A model generated the notes under the pieces. That model saw nothing but the letters and a program-made list of their open reading frames with translations. It was not told where the DNA came from and did no database searches. Of a stretch of 64,000 bases of DNA, positions 56,054 through 64,000 are shown in pieces (within the stretch, counting starts at the first letter, position 1; every line of letters starts with the position of its first letter). Source of the DNA: Pedobacter caeni (GTDB taxonomy: Bacteria > Bacteroidota > Bacteroidia > Sphingobacteriales > Sphingobacteriaceae); contig NZ_FQUQ01000002.1 of NCBI RefSeq assembly GCF_900129215.1, positions 1,612,001 to 1,676,000 on the forward strand. The letters run 5' to 3'. The position numbers and the translations under genes were made by a program.

Positions 56054-56326
56054 ATGTCAGCATTTGATTTAATCACAAAAGATGATCTGGAGAAGTTTAA
56101 AATTGAACTTTTTGCGGAATTAAAAAGGCCAGGTTACAAACTAAACAAGAAAGAAGAGCAAAAGGAATGGATTAAAAGCTATGAAGTTCGCACTCTTCTG
56201 AGTATATCGGCCGGAACATTAGCCACTCTTAGACGTAATGGGATAGTTCTTTTTTCAAAAATTGGCGGACTCCTTTGTTACAAGCATGATGATATAGTTA
56301 AACTACCGGAAGGGGCATCATCATGA
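56054..56326 (+). CDS. Excisionase-like HTH protein of a mobile element
   Basis: This is a 90-residue protein with a winged-helix/MerR-like DNA-binding motif (VRTLLSISAGTLATLRRNGIVLFSKIGGLLCYKHDDI). It matches the small helix-turn-helix proteins that precede mobilisation genes in Bacteroidota conjugative and mobilisable elements. It is the only intact gene of the remnant; the next genes, relaxase and coupling protein, are damaged. Confidence 0.8.
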   Translation: MSAFDLITKDDLEKFKIELFAELKRPGYKLNKKEEQKEWIKSYEVRTLLSISAGTLATLRRNGIVLFSKIGGLLCYKHDDIVKLPEGASS

Positions 56327-56342
56327 AAAAGACAATCAAAAA

Positions 56343-56771
56343 AACTGCACTAATGCCCGCATTGATAAAGTGCTGTTAAAATATCAAAAGTTAACGAAAG
56401 CGACACTTACCGATGAATTGCGAAAACAAGGAATCAACCTTGTCACCAGAGAAAATAATGAAGGGCGCATTTATGGGGTAACTTTTGTCGATCATAAAAA
56501 TAAGGTGGTATTCAAGGGTAGTGATTTAGATAAGCGCTACAGCGCTAACGCCTTATCTATGATGATTAGGGGTTCTGAAGACAGAGTAAGAGCCTTTCTG
56601 AAGCCCTCAAATACGCCAGGGACGTATTTAGACGCCAGAACGGAAGCTTATGGAAAAACCTATCTGGAACCGGCAGCAAACACTAACCTTCCCGATGATC
56701 TTCTTGGAAAATCACTTTCTGACTACCTACCAAACATTAAGCGCAAGAGAAAAAAAGAAGAAGAGGATTAA
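56343..56771 (+). pseudogene. C-terminal fragment of a MobB-type relaxase
   Basis: This frame has no usual ATG; GTG 56370 is the first possible start. It encodes the end of a relaxase/mobilisation nuclease: YGVTFVDHKNKVVFKGSDL and YSANALSMMI match the C-terminal part of the family. The catalytic N-terminal part with the nicking Tyr and HUH motif, several hundred residues, is missing, and so is the MobA gene normally found before it. It is a deletion remnant. Confidence 0.8.
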
Positions 56772-56790
56772 CCTTATAAAACGAAACTAT

Positions 56791-57366
56791 ATGAATGCAG
56801 GAGAAGATACACAGAGCCTACGAAAGATCATTGAATTTACGAGGCTCATCAGCATTTTTATATTAAGCATACATTTTTATATGTGTTGTTACATGGCTTT
56901 CAAGCGCTTTGGCTGGACTGCTGAAATTACTGACCGCATTATTTTGAATATCTCAAAAACAGGTTTGTTTGATGATCTGCTTACACCTAAACTAGGTTCA
57001 TTAATACTGCTTATATATCTCTTTTTGGCATTAAAAGATGAAAAGATCCGGCACATCGTTGATCAACATATTAAAAAAGGTTTTTCAATGTTCATATATG
57101 ATTACAAATTCGATGATTTAAGCAAAATTGCTTACAACAATCTACTGCAATATCAAGGAAACTATGCTATCAAACCTAAGTTCTTTGTAATTGACTTTGA
57201 TAAGATATTTCACAGATGTAATCCGTTAGATCCTGAAAGTATGGATGATTTCACTGATGCAACGGAATCCGGCCGAACTATTATGCTTGGCCTCAATAAA
57301 GACTGGAGCAAGAAATCCGGAGATTTTTTCGTCGAGTCTCCAATCAATTTTTTTACTACGAGATAA
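56791..57366 (+). pseudogene. MobC/TraG coupling protein (YWFCY), internally deleted
   Basis: The frame starts at 56791 (MNAGEDTQSLRKIIEFTRL), the YWFCY N-terminal domain with two membrane spans of Bacteroidota TraG/MobC coupling proteins. After about residue 90 the sequence jumps (HIKKGFSMFIYDYKFDD) past the Walker A motif to the ATPase core (DLSKIAYNNLL, FVESPINFF) and ends at about 191 residues. A full protein has over 600. It is therefore an internally and C-terminally deleted remnant, lying 19 bp after the relaxase fragment. Confidence 0.82.
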
Positions 57367-57434
57367 GAAGATTACGGAATAAAAAATTAACATTCGGTGG
57401 GAAGCCACCACAGTTTAAGATTCTTAACATAGTT

Positions 57435-57442
57435 TAACTTTG
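57435..57442 (+). promoter_or_regulatory. Candidate -7 box before the secreted protein gene
   Basis: TAACTTTG matches TAnnTTTG and lies 51 bp before the ATG at 57494. It sits in a cluster of TTAAC repeats (57424-57475), which may bind a regulator. Confidence 0.35.
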
Positions 57443-57493
57443 CTTAACACTTCTTCGTCAGATCTTTGGCTTAACAATATTTAAATAAGCGAT

Positions 57494-57979
57494 ATGAAAA
57501 AGCAATTTTTAGGGTTGTGTCTGCTGATGTTCGGATCTGGAGCATATGCACAACAAATTGAGATGACTGTACCAGGACTTGCAGCCCAACAATCTCCGAT
57601 CTTTACAGCAAGAACTATGGAATCGGAACAACAGTTGCCATTGGGCAGGTACTTTCTGGTTGACCTGAGTGATTTGAAGCCTGGCAAAAGTATTGGCCCT
57701 GCTAAATTTAATGGCCGTACGGTTTCTATGGAAGAAGTTTTTATGCGTAAGTGGACTAAAGACAACGTTCAGGAATTTGTGTTTTTTGGCGACAATAAGG
57801 ATGCGCAAAACCTGATCCTGCTCTTGCCCCGGAATTTAACGCCGCAAACCTTGATGGCTGCGGACATGATGTCAAACCTTCAGAATTGCAATGCGGGTGG
57901 AATTATGATGCCAAGGATGCAGATGAGTCCGGTTATGGAAACCGTACCGGCATCACCTGTAGTAAAAGCTAACGATTAA
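57494..57979 (+). CDS. Secreted hypothetical protein, 161 aa
   Basis: This is an exported protein (signal peptide 1-19, ending GAYAQ). The mature chain has a Met/Pro-rich C-terminal part (GGIMMPRMQMSPVMETVPASP). No family is recognised. A hairpin terminator follows it, so it is probably a separate transcript from the propeller genes. It may belong to the same surface system. Confidence 0.6.
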   Translation: MKKQFLGLCLLMFGSGAYAQQIEMTVPGLAAQQSPIFTARTMESEQQLPLGRYFLVDLSDLKPGKSIGPAKFNGRTVSMEEVFMRKWTKDNVQEFVFFGDNKDAQNLILLLPRNLTPQTLMAADMMSNLQNCNAGGIMMPRMQMSPVMETVPASPVVKAND

Positions 57980-57987
57980 ACTTTTTC

Positions 57988-58020
57988 CAAGGGGAGATGG
58001 TGTCGTTTGCCGTCTCCCTT
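57988..58020 (+). terminator. Hairpin terminator after the secreted protein gene
   Basis: AAGGGGAGATGG and CCGTCTCCCTTT form a 12-bp stem (two wobble pairs) with loop TGTCGTTTG. The T run is short. It lies 9 bp after the stop codon. Confidence 0.65.
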
Positions 58021-58029
58021 TAGCATTAT

Positions 58030-58053
58030 TTAACGAATTGTAACATTCGTTAA
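58030..58053. promoter_or_regulatory. Perfect inverted repeat, possible operator
   Basis: TTAACGAAT and ATTCGTTAA are perfect inverted repeats separated by 6 bp. The geometry (two 9-bp half-sites) fits a dimeric DNA-binding protein. No regulator gene is adjacent. Confidence 0.35.
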
Positions 58054-58181
58054 TAGTATTCGGGCTCATATTTAGGCAGAGGAAAATAACGAAAATTACA
58101 ATTTAGGGAGCAAATTAATACCCTAATTTTCCTCTTGTGCGGTTTCATTTTACAGCCTTTTTTGACAGTTAGTGCTACAAT

Positions 58182-58394
58182 CTACTCAACTCGGGAAATG
58201 ATGAGACGTTTGGCTAAGTCAATCGAATTGAAACCATTAATGATTGTTTCGCAATCTGAATCTCCGTTAATATTGACTTTTTTATATGACCATTTAAAGT
58301 GAATTTTTTCTATCGACTGGCGATACGTTTGGTCGAGAATTGTGCCTTTAAATGAGCAGCTTTTGGGGAGCTTCCAGGTCCGATTATGCGCAAG
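58182..58394 (-). pseudogene. C-terminal gene remnant, about 70 codons
   Basis: The minus strand is open for about 70 codons ending at TAG (58182-58184), with protein-like composition (RTWKLPKSCSFKGTILDQTY and INGFNSIDLAKRLIISRVE) but no start codon. It is probably the end of a decayed gene. Family not recognised. Confidence 0.3.
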
Positions 58395-58581
58395 TTAAAA
58401 TTACAATTAGCAAAATTTTGTTGTATAACTAAAAGATAGATACAATCTGTGGAATAATTGATACGATTTGTTTAATTGGCAATGCGTTAAACACTTTTCT
58501 TTACATTATCATTGAATACAAGGTAATTGTGTGATAATGTTAAAAAAATAAGTAACCAAATATTATAGTTAATTTATTATT

Positions 58582-59874
58582 ATGAGAAACCATAGCTCTC
58601 TGGTTAGGTCTGTCAGATTTAGTTTATCTGTACTTGTCTTTTTTTTCTTTTTACAAACAAAGGCGCAAAATCATACTTTAGCTATAAACGTCCAAAATTT
58701 TCCTGATTCCCTGAGCAGAAAAGAGATTAGAATAGATCCCTCATCAGCAACCTTAGAAACTCCGACAGCTGAACTATTCGATTCTGTAGTTTATGTACCC
58801 TTACAAACTATAAAACAAAGTATATTTTCCGGCATTGACCAAATGGAGGTGACCAGGAAATGTTATGTCATCCTTGATGAGTCTTTAAACTCGATATTTT
58901 TATTTACTAAAGATGGAAAGTTCTATAATAAAATAGTTAATAGCGATAAAACTGTGGAGAGCAGCTACAAAAAGATCGGGAAGTTTGTGGTCGATGAAAA
59001 AAAGGAAGAAATCTCCTTTCTGGATCCCCATTCTTTTTATAGGTTTTACTATTCTTTTGAGGGTAAGTATCTTAGGAAAACGCCAAAGGTCATCTCCGGA
59101 GAAGATTTCTATCACATGTCTACGGGATTGGATATTTATTTAAGGAGTGCCAATCAAATGCTTTATCGTTCCAATAAAGCATTTTTTGAATCAAAGCCAA
59201 AGGAGGCTACAAACAGCATTCTGGTTGTGGACAGTTTGAAAAAAATCAGGTATGGATATTTGCCTTTAGATACCTCAATTGTAGCTTTAGATGATTTGTA
59301 TGGGGTAGCCCAGACTTTTTATAATAACCATAGCGGCAAGATTACACTTTCTATTCCTTACAATTATAATATTTATGAAATTGACAGCATAGGTAAGATG
59401 ACCAGTACCTATCGGTTTGTATTGCCGGCAATGAACAGCCTCCCCAATGACTTTATGAAAAATCCAATTTATAAAGGAAACCGGATATCCTATCTCAATA
59501 ATAATAAGAACGCGGTATATTCCATTACGGACTTTTATCAGGGAAATAAATTGGTTACTTTCAGATTGGTCAACAGCATGGATCTGCACAACTTTCTTTT
59601 GTACAACTTACAGACGGCAGAATTGATCTCCATGATTGAAATAATGCCAGATCATACCTGTTTTAAACTCCCGATTGTGCAGCGTAGGATTTATGGCGTT
59701 GCAGATAGTAACTCTTTCATTTCCGCTTTATCGGCTTCAACGCTCTTCAGTGCGAAAGAAAAGTTGCGTAAAGACAAAAATTGGGAAAAGCAGCTTCCAC
59801 AACATTTAAAGAATTTCTATAAAGGCGATCAACTGCAAAATCCGGTGCTTACACTTCTATACCTGAAAAAATAG
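58582..59874 (+). CDS. 6-bladed beta-propeller protein (DUF5128-like) A
   Basis: This is a 430-residue exported protein; its signal peptide (about 12-29) ends TKAQ. The mature chain has the repeated strand pattern of Bacteroidota 6-bladed propellers: DSVVYVPLQTI near 60, YVILDESLNSIFLFTKDGKFYNKI, FDSIGKM-type turns (YEIDSIGKMTSTYRF) and LTLLYLKK at the end. It is 30 bp upstream of a close paralogue. Such propellers are found beside NVEALA-type peptides and thioredoxin-like genes in related bacteria. Function is unknown. Confidence 0.82.
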   Translation: MRNHSSLVRSVRFSLSVLVFFFFLQTKAQNHTLAINVQNFPDSLSRKEIRIDPSSATLETPTAELFDSVVYVPLQTIKQSIFSGIDQMEVTRKCYVILDESLNSIFLFTKDGKFYNKIVNSDKTVESSYKKIGKFVVDEKKEEISFLDPHSFYRFYYSFEGKYLRKTPKVISGEDFYHMSTGLDIYLRSANQMLYRSNKAFFESKPKEATNSILVVDSLKKIRYGYLPLDTSIVALDDLYGVAQTFYNNHSGKITLSIPYNYNIYEIDSIGKMTSTYRFVLPAMNSLPNDFMKNPIYKGNRISYLNNNKNAVYSITDFYQGNKLVTFRLVNSMDLHNFLLYNLQTAELISMIEIMPDHTCFKLPIVQRRIYGVADSNSFISALSASTLFSAKEKLRKDKNWEKQLPQHLKNFYKGDQLQNPVLTLLYLKK

Positions 59875-59904
59875 CTCAATATCTTACTATAAACTAACTA
59901 TTGA

Positions 59905-61215
59905 ATGTTATACGCTCACACCTGCAAGAAAACTCTAAATAGAGTATATTGCTTTGGCTCTTTTCTATTGATGGCAATTTTGCTTGTCTCCTGTACTACA
60001 GGAGGCAAGAGGCCTCCTTTAAAAGCCACTTACCTTCCCGACACGGCAAGTTTAAAGTTGCTGAAAATTGATCCCGCAAAAACTGAAGAAGATCCTTTAG
60101 GTTCTGCCATACTGGATTCGGTGGTATATCTGCCTTTGGAAACAACAGGAGAAAGTATGTTTTCAAATATTAATCAACTGGAGGTCACCAAAAGCTATTA
60201 TATTATTGCTGACGAGACGACAAATTCTATTTTGCTGTTTACTAAGAATGGCCGGTTTTATAGCAAGATCTCTAATCGGGGCCATAAAGTAGAAGACAGC
60301 TATAAAAAGATCGATAAATTCGCCGTAAATGAAAGCAAGCTGCAGGTCATCTTTGCCGATCAGCATACGGACTATATTTTTTACTACGCTTTTGATGGCA
60401 AATTCCTTAAAAAGGTAAAGAAAGATTTCAACTCAGAGGGATACTATGCGCTATCTGAAAACCATACTTGTTTTTACCGGTCGACGGACCAGATGTTGTA
60501 TAGATCCGCAGCGCAATATTTTGCCCGTAATAAAGAGGCCGAACGCAGCAGGATTGTCGTTGCCAACCAAAAGGAAATAAAAAAATGGTATTTACCCATA
60601 GATACCATTGGTTTAGGACCGGATGATCTCTATGGGGTATCTCAATATTTCTATAATAGACATGCCGGAAAAGTGACCTTGACTTTACCATATGACTATA
60701 ATGTTTACGAGATAGATAGTGCCGGACAATTATTCAATAGTTACCGGTTCGTACTGCCAATGAAGGATGTCTTACCCGCTGATTTCCTTATCAGTGATGA
60801 ATACAAGGGGAAGCGGATCAGGTATCTGGAGAAACATAAACCATTCGTTTATGCGATTGCAGATTTCTATAAGGTAGGGAATTACATTACTTTTCGGCCA
60901 ATAAATGGCCTCGATCTGCACAATTATCTGTTGTACAATTTGTCCAGCAAAAAATTATTTTCAATAGGAACAATCGTATCTGATTCGCTTTCTTTTAAAC
61001 TCCCCTTAACAGAAGGGAGAATTTATGGGGTAGAACCTGATCAGGCCCTTGTTTCTTTAGTGGCTTCCTCATCATTATTCAAAGCTAAGTTGTACCTGAG
61101 TGGCAACGAGCAGTGGGACAAGAGTTTGCCTCCTGTTTTGAAGAAGTTTTTCTCCGGAACCAATTTTCAGAATCCGGTATTGACACTTTTATATGTGAAG
61201 AAAGAATCACAATAA
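59905..61215 (+). CDS. 6-bladed beta-propeller lipoprotein (DUF5128-like) B
   Basis: This is a 436-residue paralogue of the preceding gene, with a lipobox (LLVSCTT) in place of a plain signal peptide. The same blade landmarks recur: DSVVYLPLETT, YIIADETTNSILLFTKNGRFYSKI, YEIDSAGQLFNSYRF and LTLLYVKK. The two proteins, one lipid-anchored and one likely periplasmic or secreted, are probably translated from one mRNA and may work as a pair. Confidence 0.84.
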   Translation: MLYAHTCKKTLNRVYCFGSFLLMAILLVSCTTGGKRPPLKATYLPDTASLKLLKIDPAKTEEDPLGSAILDSVVYLPLETTGESMFSNINQLEVTKSYYIIADETTNSILLFTKNGRFYSKISNRGHKVEDSYKKIDKFAVNESKLQVIFADQHTDYIFYYAFDGKFLKKVKKDFNSEGYYALSENHTCFYRSTDQMLYRSAAQYFARNKEAERSRIVVANQKEIKKWYLPIDTIGLGPDDLYGVSQYFYNRHAGKVTLTLPYDYNVYEIDSAGQLFNSYRFVLPMKDVLPADFLISDEYKGKRIRYLEKHKPFVYAIADFYKVGNYITFRPINGLDLHNYLLYNLSSKKLFSIGTIVSDSLSFKLPLTEGRIYGVEPDQALVSLVASSSLFKAKLYLSGNEQWDKSLPPVLKKFFSGTNFQNPVLTLLYVKKESQ

Positions 61216-61267
61216 AAGTCGGCTCAACGTCTATCCAAATATAATTATAACCTTCAATTTAAATTTT

Positions 61268-61786
61268 ATGAAAAATAAATTAACAAACAGGAAGAAGTGG
61301 TTCTTCGTTACGATAGCAACCTCTTTTCTATTTAGCTTAAGCGTACAATTCAATTTGTTTGCTCAGGCCCCAACGGGTAATTGTGCCCAGGTTCTTCCAG
61401 CCGTGTATGGATATGTGAATGGCACACAGAAGACCGTAGATTGTGTTTATTGTAGTTTGACCGGAGCATCAGCAACTGTTGTGATAGACGGCAAAGAGGT
61501 TGGCATTAAGTATAAACGTGCAAAAATGAGCGTTCAGGCAACTGTAAGGTCATGCGTAAAGGATGAGAATATGCAACGGTCCTGTATGGAAGTGATCCTG
61601 AATCCACCTCTTGGACCAATTGGTGATTTATGTGAGGATCTGTTCGTACCAAGTACGGGTGGAGGATCCGGAACGGGTAGCGGAACCGGAACAGGAAGTG
61701 GAACCGGAACGGGTAGCGGAACCGGAACGGGAAGTGGAACCGGTACGGGTACAACACCAGGAGGTACCGGTACGGGAACAAAATAA
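61268..61786 (+). CDS. Six-cysteine secreted protein with Gly/Ser/Thr repeat tail
   Basis: This is a 172-residue exported protein (signal peptide to about residue 33, ending LFAQ). The mature head (34-128) has six Cys, at 39, 59, 62, 96, 106 and 122, including a C-x-x-C at 59-62, so disulfides are likely. From residue 131 the tail is a Gly/Ser/Thr low-complexity repeat (GSGTGT units). It recalls NVEALA-type short proteins found beside propellers and thioredoxin-like genes. The Ser/Thr tail may be glycosylated; a GT-C-like membrane protein gene follows. Confidence 0.7.
   Translation: MKNKLTNRKKWFFVTIATSFLFSLSVQFNLFAQAPTGNCAQVLPAVYGYVNGTQKTVDCVYCSLTGASATVVIDGKEVGIKYKRAKMSVQATVRSCVKDENMQRSCMEVILNPPLGPIGDLCEDLFVPSTGGGSGTGSGTGTGSGTGTGSGTGTGSGTGTGTTPGGTGTGTK
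61672..61784 (+). repeat. In-frame GSGTGT-coding tandem repeat
   Basis: Units of about 12-18 bp (GGAACCGGAACGGGTAGC type) encode Gly-Ser-Gly-Thr repeats at the C-terminus of the six-Cys protein. Codon variants alternate (GGT/GGA, AGC/AGT), so the repeat is not a recent exact expansion. The number of units may vary between strains. Confidence 0.85.
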
Positions 61787-61861
61787 CAGGTCCAATTTTA
61801 ACCATTATCTCAAGCCATCTTTTAGGAGTGGATAGACCCTTAAAGATGGCCTTATTCTGAT

Positions 61862-63091
61862 ATGAAGAACAAGCTTCCTTTTGTATTCCTGCTGGTTATT
61901 CTGATGTCTTTGATTTATAAAGGACTGAATGAGTTGCGCTTTGCAAATGTAGACGATCAATGGATGTTATTAGATGACGTCCTGGTCAGACCGGCAAAAT
62001 TTGATCCTGAATTTTTAAAAAAGGTATTTACGAATATCAATTCATTGCAATACGCTCCTTTAAATACGCTGTATTACTATCTGATTTATAAAATCAATGG
62101 ATACGATCCCTATTGGTACCATTTAATCTCTTTTTTCGTGCATGTAGCGAATACGGTATTAATTTATATCATTTCTAAAACCATATTCAGGTTGTTTCAT
62201 ATCAATAATGCAATGGTGCTGGCATATGTGGTCAGTGTGCTATGGGCAATCCTGCCATTCAATGTTGAATCAGTGGTATGGATTTCTGCCTCAAAAATAT
62301 TGCTGTTCAGTTTCTTTGGGCTGCTTTCCTTTATGTGGTTTATAAAGGCTTATGTGAATGGGAGTAGAGGATATTATTTGTTGAGTATTTTAGCGTTCAC
62401 ACTGGCTTTTTTAGCCAAGGAGCAAGCCGTTCTGTTATCGGTTATGTTTCTGGTATTTCGTTATTGCTACGACCGGCAGTATGATAAGGTGGACCTGAAA
62501 CGGACCATTGTTTATATGCTGCCCTTTATGGCACTGGCGTTGGCATTTGGATTGGTCACCGTTTATGCGGCTGTTTATGGAGATGGGAGCCATGACATTA
62601 CCCGGTATCCTTTTTACCAGCGGATTGTGTTGACTTTTTATTGCCTGTGTTTTTATGTATTTAACCTGTTCGTCCCTATCAACCTTCATTATCATTATCC
62701 CTTTCCAAATGTTGCCGGAGAAGCTTTGCCACTTAAATTTTATGTTTATCCTATAGTGTTTGGTTTACTTTCATGGCAGTTGAGGGGATTACTTATGGGC
62801 GGGAAAAATTTCAATTTTTATCTCTTATGTATAGGGATTTTTTTCGCTCATTTATTATTGTCTATCCAGGTATTTCCATTGGCAAGGGCTGCTGTGGTGG
62901 CCGACAGGTATATGTATTTATCATCCTTTGGCCTCTTAATGATGGCCGTTGTTGCAGTTGGAGGAAATATCCGTTTTGAGCAGCTGACCTTCAGCAATAA
63001 AGCAATTATCGGGTGCTGTACAATCTATATCATCGTCATCGCGTATTACAGCTTCAATCTGGTCAACAATTGGCAGGGCATGAACTTATAG
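61862..63091 (+). CDS. Polytopic GT-C-like (TMTC/PMT-type) membrane protein
   Basis: This is a 409-residue inner-membrane protein with about ten spans. An N-terminal segment is followed by a luminal loop with FANVDDQWMLLDD, the paired Asp of GT-C glycosyltransferases. Next comes the YHLISFFVHVANTVLIYI motif seen in TMTC-type mannosyltransferases, and later LAKEQAVLLSVMF. TMTC proteins usually end in TPR repeats; here none are present. It may glycosylate the Ser/Thr tail of the protein encoded just upstream (inference). Confidence 0.65.
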   Translation: MKNKLPFVFLLVILMSLIYKGLNELRFANVDDQWMLLDDVLVRPAKFDPEFLKKVFTNINSLQYAPLNTLYYYLIYKINGYDPYWYHLISFFVHVANTVLIYIISKTIFRLFHINNAMVLAYVVSVLWAILPFNVESVVWISASKILLFSFFGLLSFMWFIKAYVNGSRGYYLLSILAFTLAFLAKEQAVLLSVMFLVFRYCYDRQYDKVDLKRTIVYMLPFMALALAFGLVTVYAAVYGDGSHDITRYPFYQRIVLTFYCLCFYVFNLFVPINLHYHYPFPNVAGEALPLKFYVYPIVFGLLSWQLRGLLMGGKNFNFYLLCIGIFFAHLLLSIQVFPLARAAVVADRYMYLSSFGLLMMAVVAVGGNIRFEQLTFSNKAIIGCCTIYIIVIAYYSFNLVNNWQGMNL

Positions 63092-63100
63092 CAATAAAAT

Positions 63101-63742
63101 ATGAACAAAGATAATTTACTAAATCTGACACTGACCTTGCTGATGGCTACAACCACCACATTGGTGTTCCTGTTAATGAAACCTAAAGCCAGACTGGAGC
63201 AGGTAATTGTTGCTCCGAAAGTGGCGGATGACGGACCGATTGTAAAGCTGAAATCTGCTTTTTACAACTTATATCCAACCCTGGTTATTCCCAGCGATAA
63301 TAAATTGGTCTCTAATAAAACATTGGTTAAAACTCCCGAAGGCCAAGCCCGCTCTTTGAAAGAACTGGTTGGAGATCAACCTAAGTTAATATTGAGGTAT
63401 TCTCACATTGATTGTGAGGTTTGTGTAGATTCAGTGGTTTCGCAGATCAACAGGATTACTAAACGTGATCAGCTTCCGGAAGTGCTGATTCTGACAGACA
63501 TCTACACGGAAAGAGATTTCTTAATTAAAACCCGAAACAAGAAATATGCTTTTGCCACCTATGGCCTGCCGGGAACGAACCTCGGCTTGCCCCTGGAAAA
63601 CAAAAACCTGCCCTTCTTATTTGTATTAACCCCAGACTTCAAAGCCACCAAAATATTTGTTCCTTTTAAAGAAGTGCCTTACCAGACCACAGAATATCTT
63701 AAAGAAATATTCAGGTATTTAAATGTTCCGGTATATGAATAA
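63101..63742 (+). CDS. Membrane-anchored thioredoxin-like protein
   Basis: This is a 213-residue protein with an N-terminal anchor (about 8-26, TLTLLMATTTTLVFLLM). The thioredoxin-type active site is C105-E-V-C108 (RYSHIDCEVCVDS). The unusual EV dipeptide in the CxxC and the preceding IDC differ from TlpA/ResA. It is probably a periplasmic disulfide enzyme serving the six-Cys protein upstream (inference). It starts 9 bp after the GT-C-like gene and overlaps the next gene by 8 bp. Confidence 0.72.
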   Translation: MNKDNLLNLTLTLLMATTTTLVFLLMKPKARLEQVIVAPKVADDGPIVKLKSAFYNLYPTLVIPSDNKLVSNKTLVKTPEGQARSLKELVGDQPKLILRYSHIDCEVCVDSVVSQINRITKRDQLPEVLILTDIYTERDFLIKTRNKKYAFATYGLPGTNLGLPLENKNLPFLFVLTPDFKATKIFVPFKEVPYQTTEYLKEIFRYLNVPVYE

Positions 63743-64000
63743 AAAGACGGCTGTTATTGTGTTGATGCTGATTTGCTTTTTCGGGTATTTGTCTTTTGGA
63801 CAGTCAAATTCAAACCCGGTAAAAGGGCTGTTACGTGGTATAGTAAAAGACAAGGAGTCAAAATCTGCTGTCTCAGCGGCTACGGTTACGATCTATTTAC
63901 AAAAGGACTCTGCAATTCTCACCTATCTGTTTACAAAAGCGAATGGCTCATTTAAACTGGAAGGGCTCCCCCTGGACAGTACGTTAACCTTAAGTCTGAG
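63735..64000 (+). CDS. Outer-membrane beta-barrel/TonB receptor, N-terminal part
   Basis: The first 88 residues are inside the window. The signal peptide ends YLSFGQ. A carboxypeptidase regulatory-like domain begins at about 33 (GIVKDKESKSAVSAATVTIY, then GSFKLEGLPLDSTLTLSL), as in outer-membrane beta-barrel family receptors of Bacteroidota. The start overlaps the previous stop by 8 bp. The rest is cut off by the window edge. Confidence 0.75.
   Translation, partial: MNKKTAVIVLMLICFFGYLSFGQSNSNPVKGLLRGIVKDKESKSAVSAATVTIYLQKDSAILTYLFTKANGSFKLEGLPLDSTLTLSL

Larger units (their letters stand above)
57980..58581. other. Intergenic region before the propeller operon
   Basis: This 602-bp region holds a terminator at 57988-58020, a 9-bp perfect inverted repeat at 58030-58053 and a minus-strand gene remnant near 58182-58394. 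The rest probably contains the operon promoter, but no clear -7 box is seen. Confidence 0.5.

Noticed and set aside
61672..61784. Short regular repeats as a CRISPR-like array
   Set aside because: Units are in-frame coding tandem repeats without unique spacers, and no cas gene is present.
61506..61805. Minus-strand frame rich in Phe, Arg, Tyr and Pro (FRFRYPFRFHF pattern)
   Set aside because: It is the reverse reading of the GSGTGT-coding repeat; the repeat keeps it open by chance.

Overview
The window looks like chromosomal DNA of a Bacteroidota bacterium, most likely a Pedobacter-like member of the Sphingobacteriaceae. Evidence: AT-rich sequence, many SPII lipoproteins and TonB-dependent receptors (TBDTs), an ECF sigma/FecR/STN-receptor module, promoter-like TAnnTTTG boxes, and families typical of the phylum (DUF3570, DUF4266, Haem_bd, YWFCY mobilisation proteins, 6-bladed propellers, RCC1 lipoproteins). 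No rRNA, complete tRNA or CRISPR array was seen.

Layout. (1) 1-7.4 kb: an edge-truncated aldo/keto reductase divergent from an AraC regulator, then an HxlR regulator with redox genes: an OYE-type reductase that is now a pseudogene, an SDR, an MDR quinone reductase, a frameshifted isochorismatase-like gene and an FAD-dependent oxidoreductase. (2) 7.6-22.9 kb, minus strand: a probable single operon of ECF sigma, FecR anti-sigma, STN-type TBDT, two DUF4397-like lipoproteins, three double-FAS1 lipoproteins and an Oar-like TBDT, closed by a strong terminator. No SusD-like gene is present. (3) 23-35 kb: mostly uncharacterised secreted, lipo- and membrane proteins, two paralogous YD-type lipoproteins, and two tandem membrane-anchored AraC regulators. 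(4) 35.2-38.7 kb: a serine-palmitoyltransferase-like enzyme, ATP-PEP carboxykinase and a methyltransferase in one tight minus-strand group. (5) 38.8-47.6 kb: a Ca-type P-ATPase, VIT1/CCC1 transporter, haem-binding protein, DUF3570, DUF4266, ApbE flavin transferase and thioredoxin, with an OmpR/histidine-kinase pair upstream; this reads as a metal/redox unit. (6) 47.7-55.9 kb: an atypical Fpg-like protein, an SDR, an AraC gene beside a decayed paralogue, two acetyltransferases, an RCC1 lipoprotein and a DUF6624 protein. (7) 56.0-57.4 kb: the decayed core of a mobilisable element. (8) 57.4-64 kb: a secreted protein, two 6-bladed propeller proteins, a six-cysteine protein with a Gly/Ser/Thr repeat tail, a GT-C-like membrane protein, a CxxC thioredoxin-like protein and the start of an outer-membrane receptor.

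Two diverged direct repeats of about 310-330 bp (near 1.91-2.22 kb and 48.76-49.09 kb) bracket 47 kb. Each carries two copies of a 21-bp motif, a tRNA-3'-end-like sequence and the same terminator. Together with a truncated hydrolase scar next to the first copy, they suggest past mobile-element activity. The best candidates for undescribed systems are the FAS1/DUF4397/TBDT operon and the propeller/Cys-repeat/GT-C locus. Functions are read from sequence motifs only; no database search was run.
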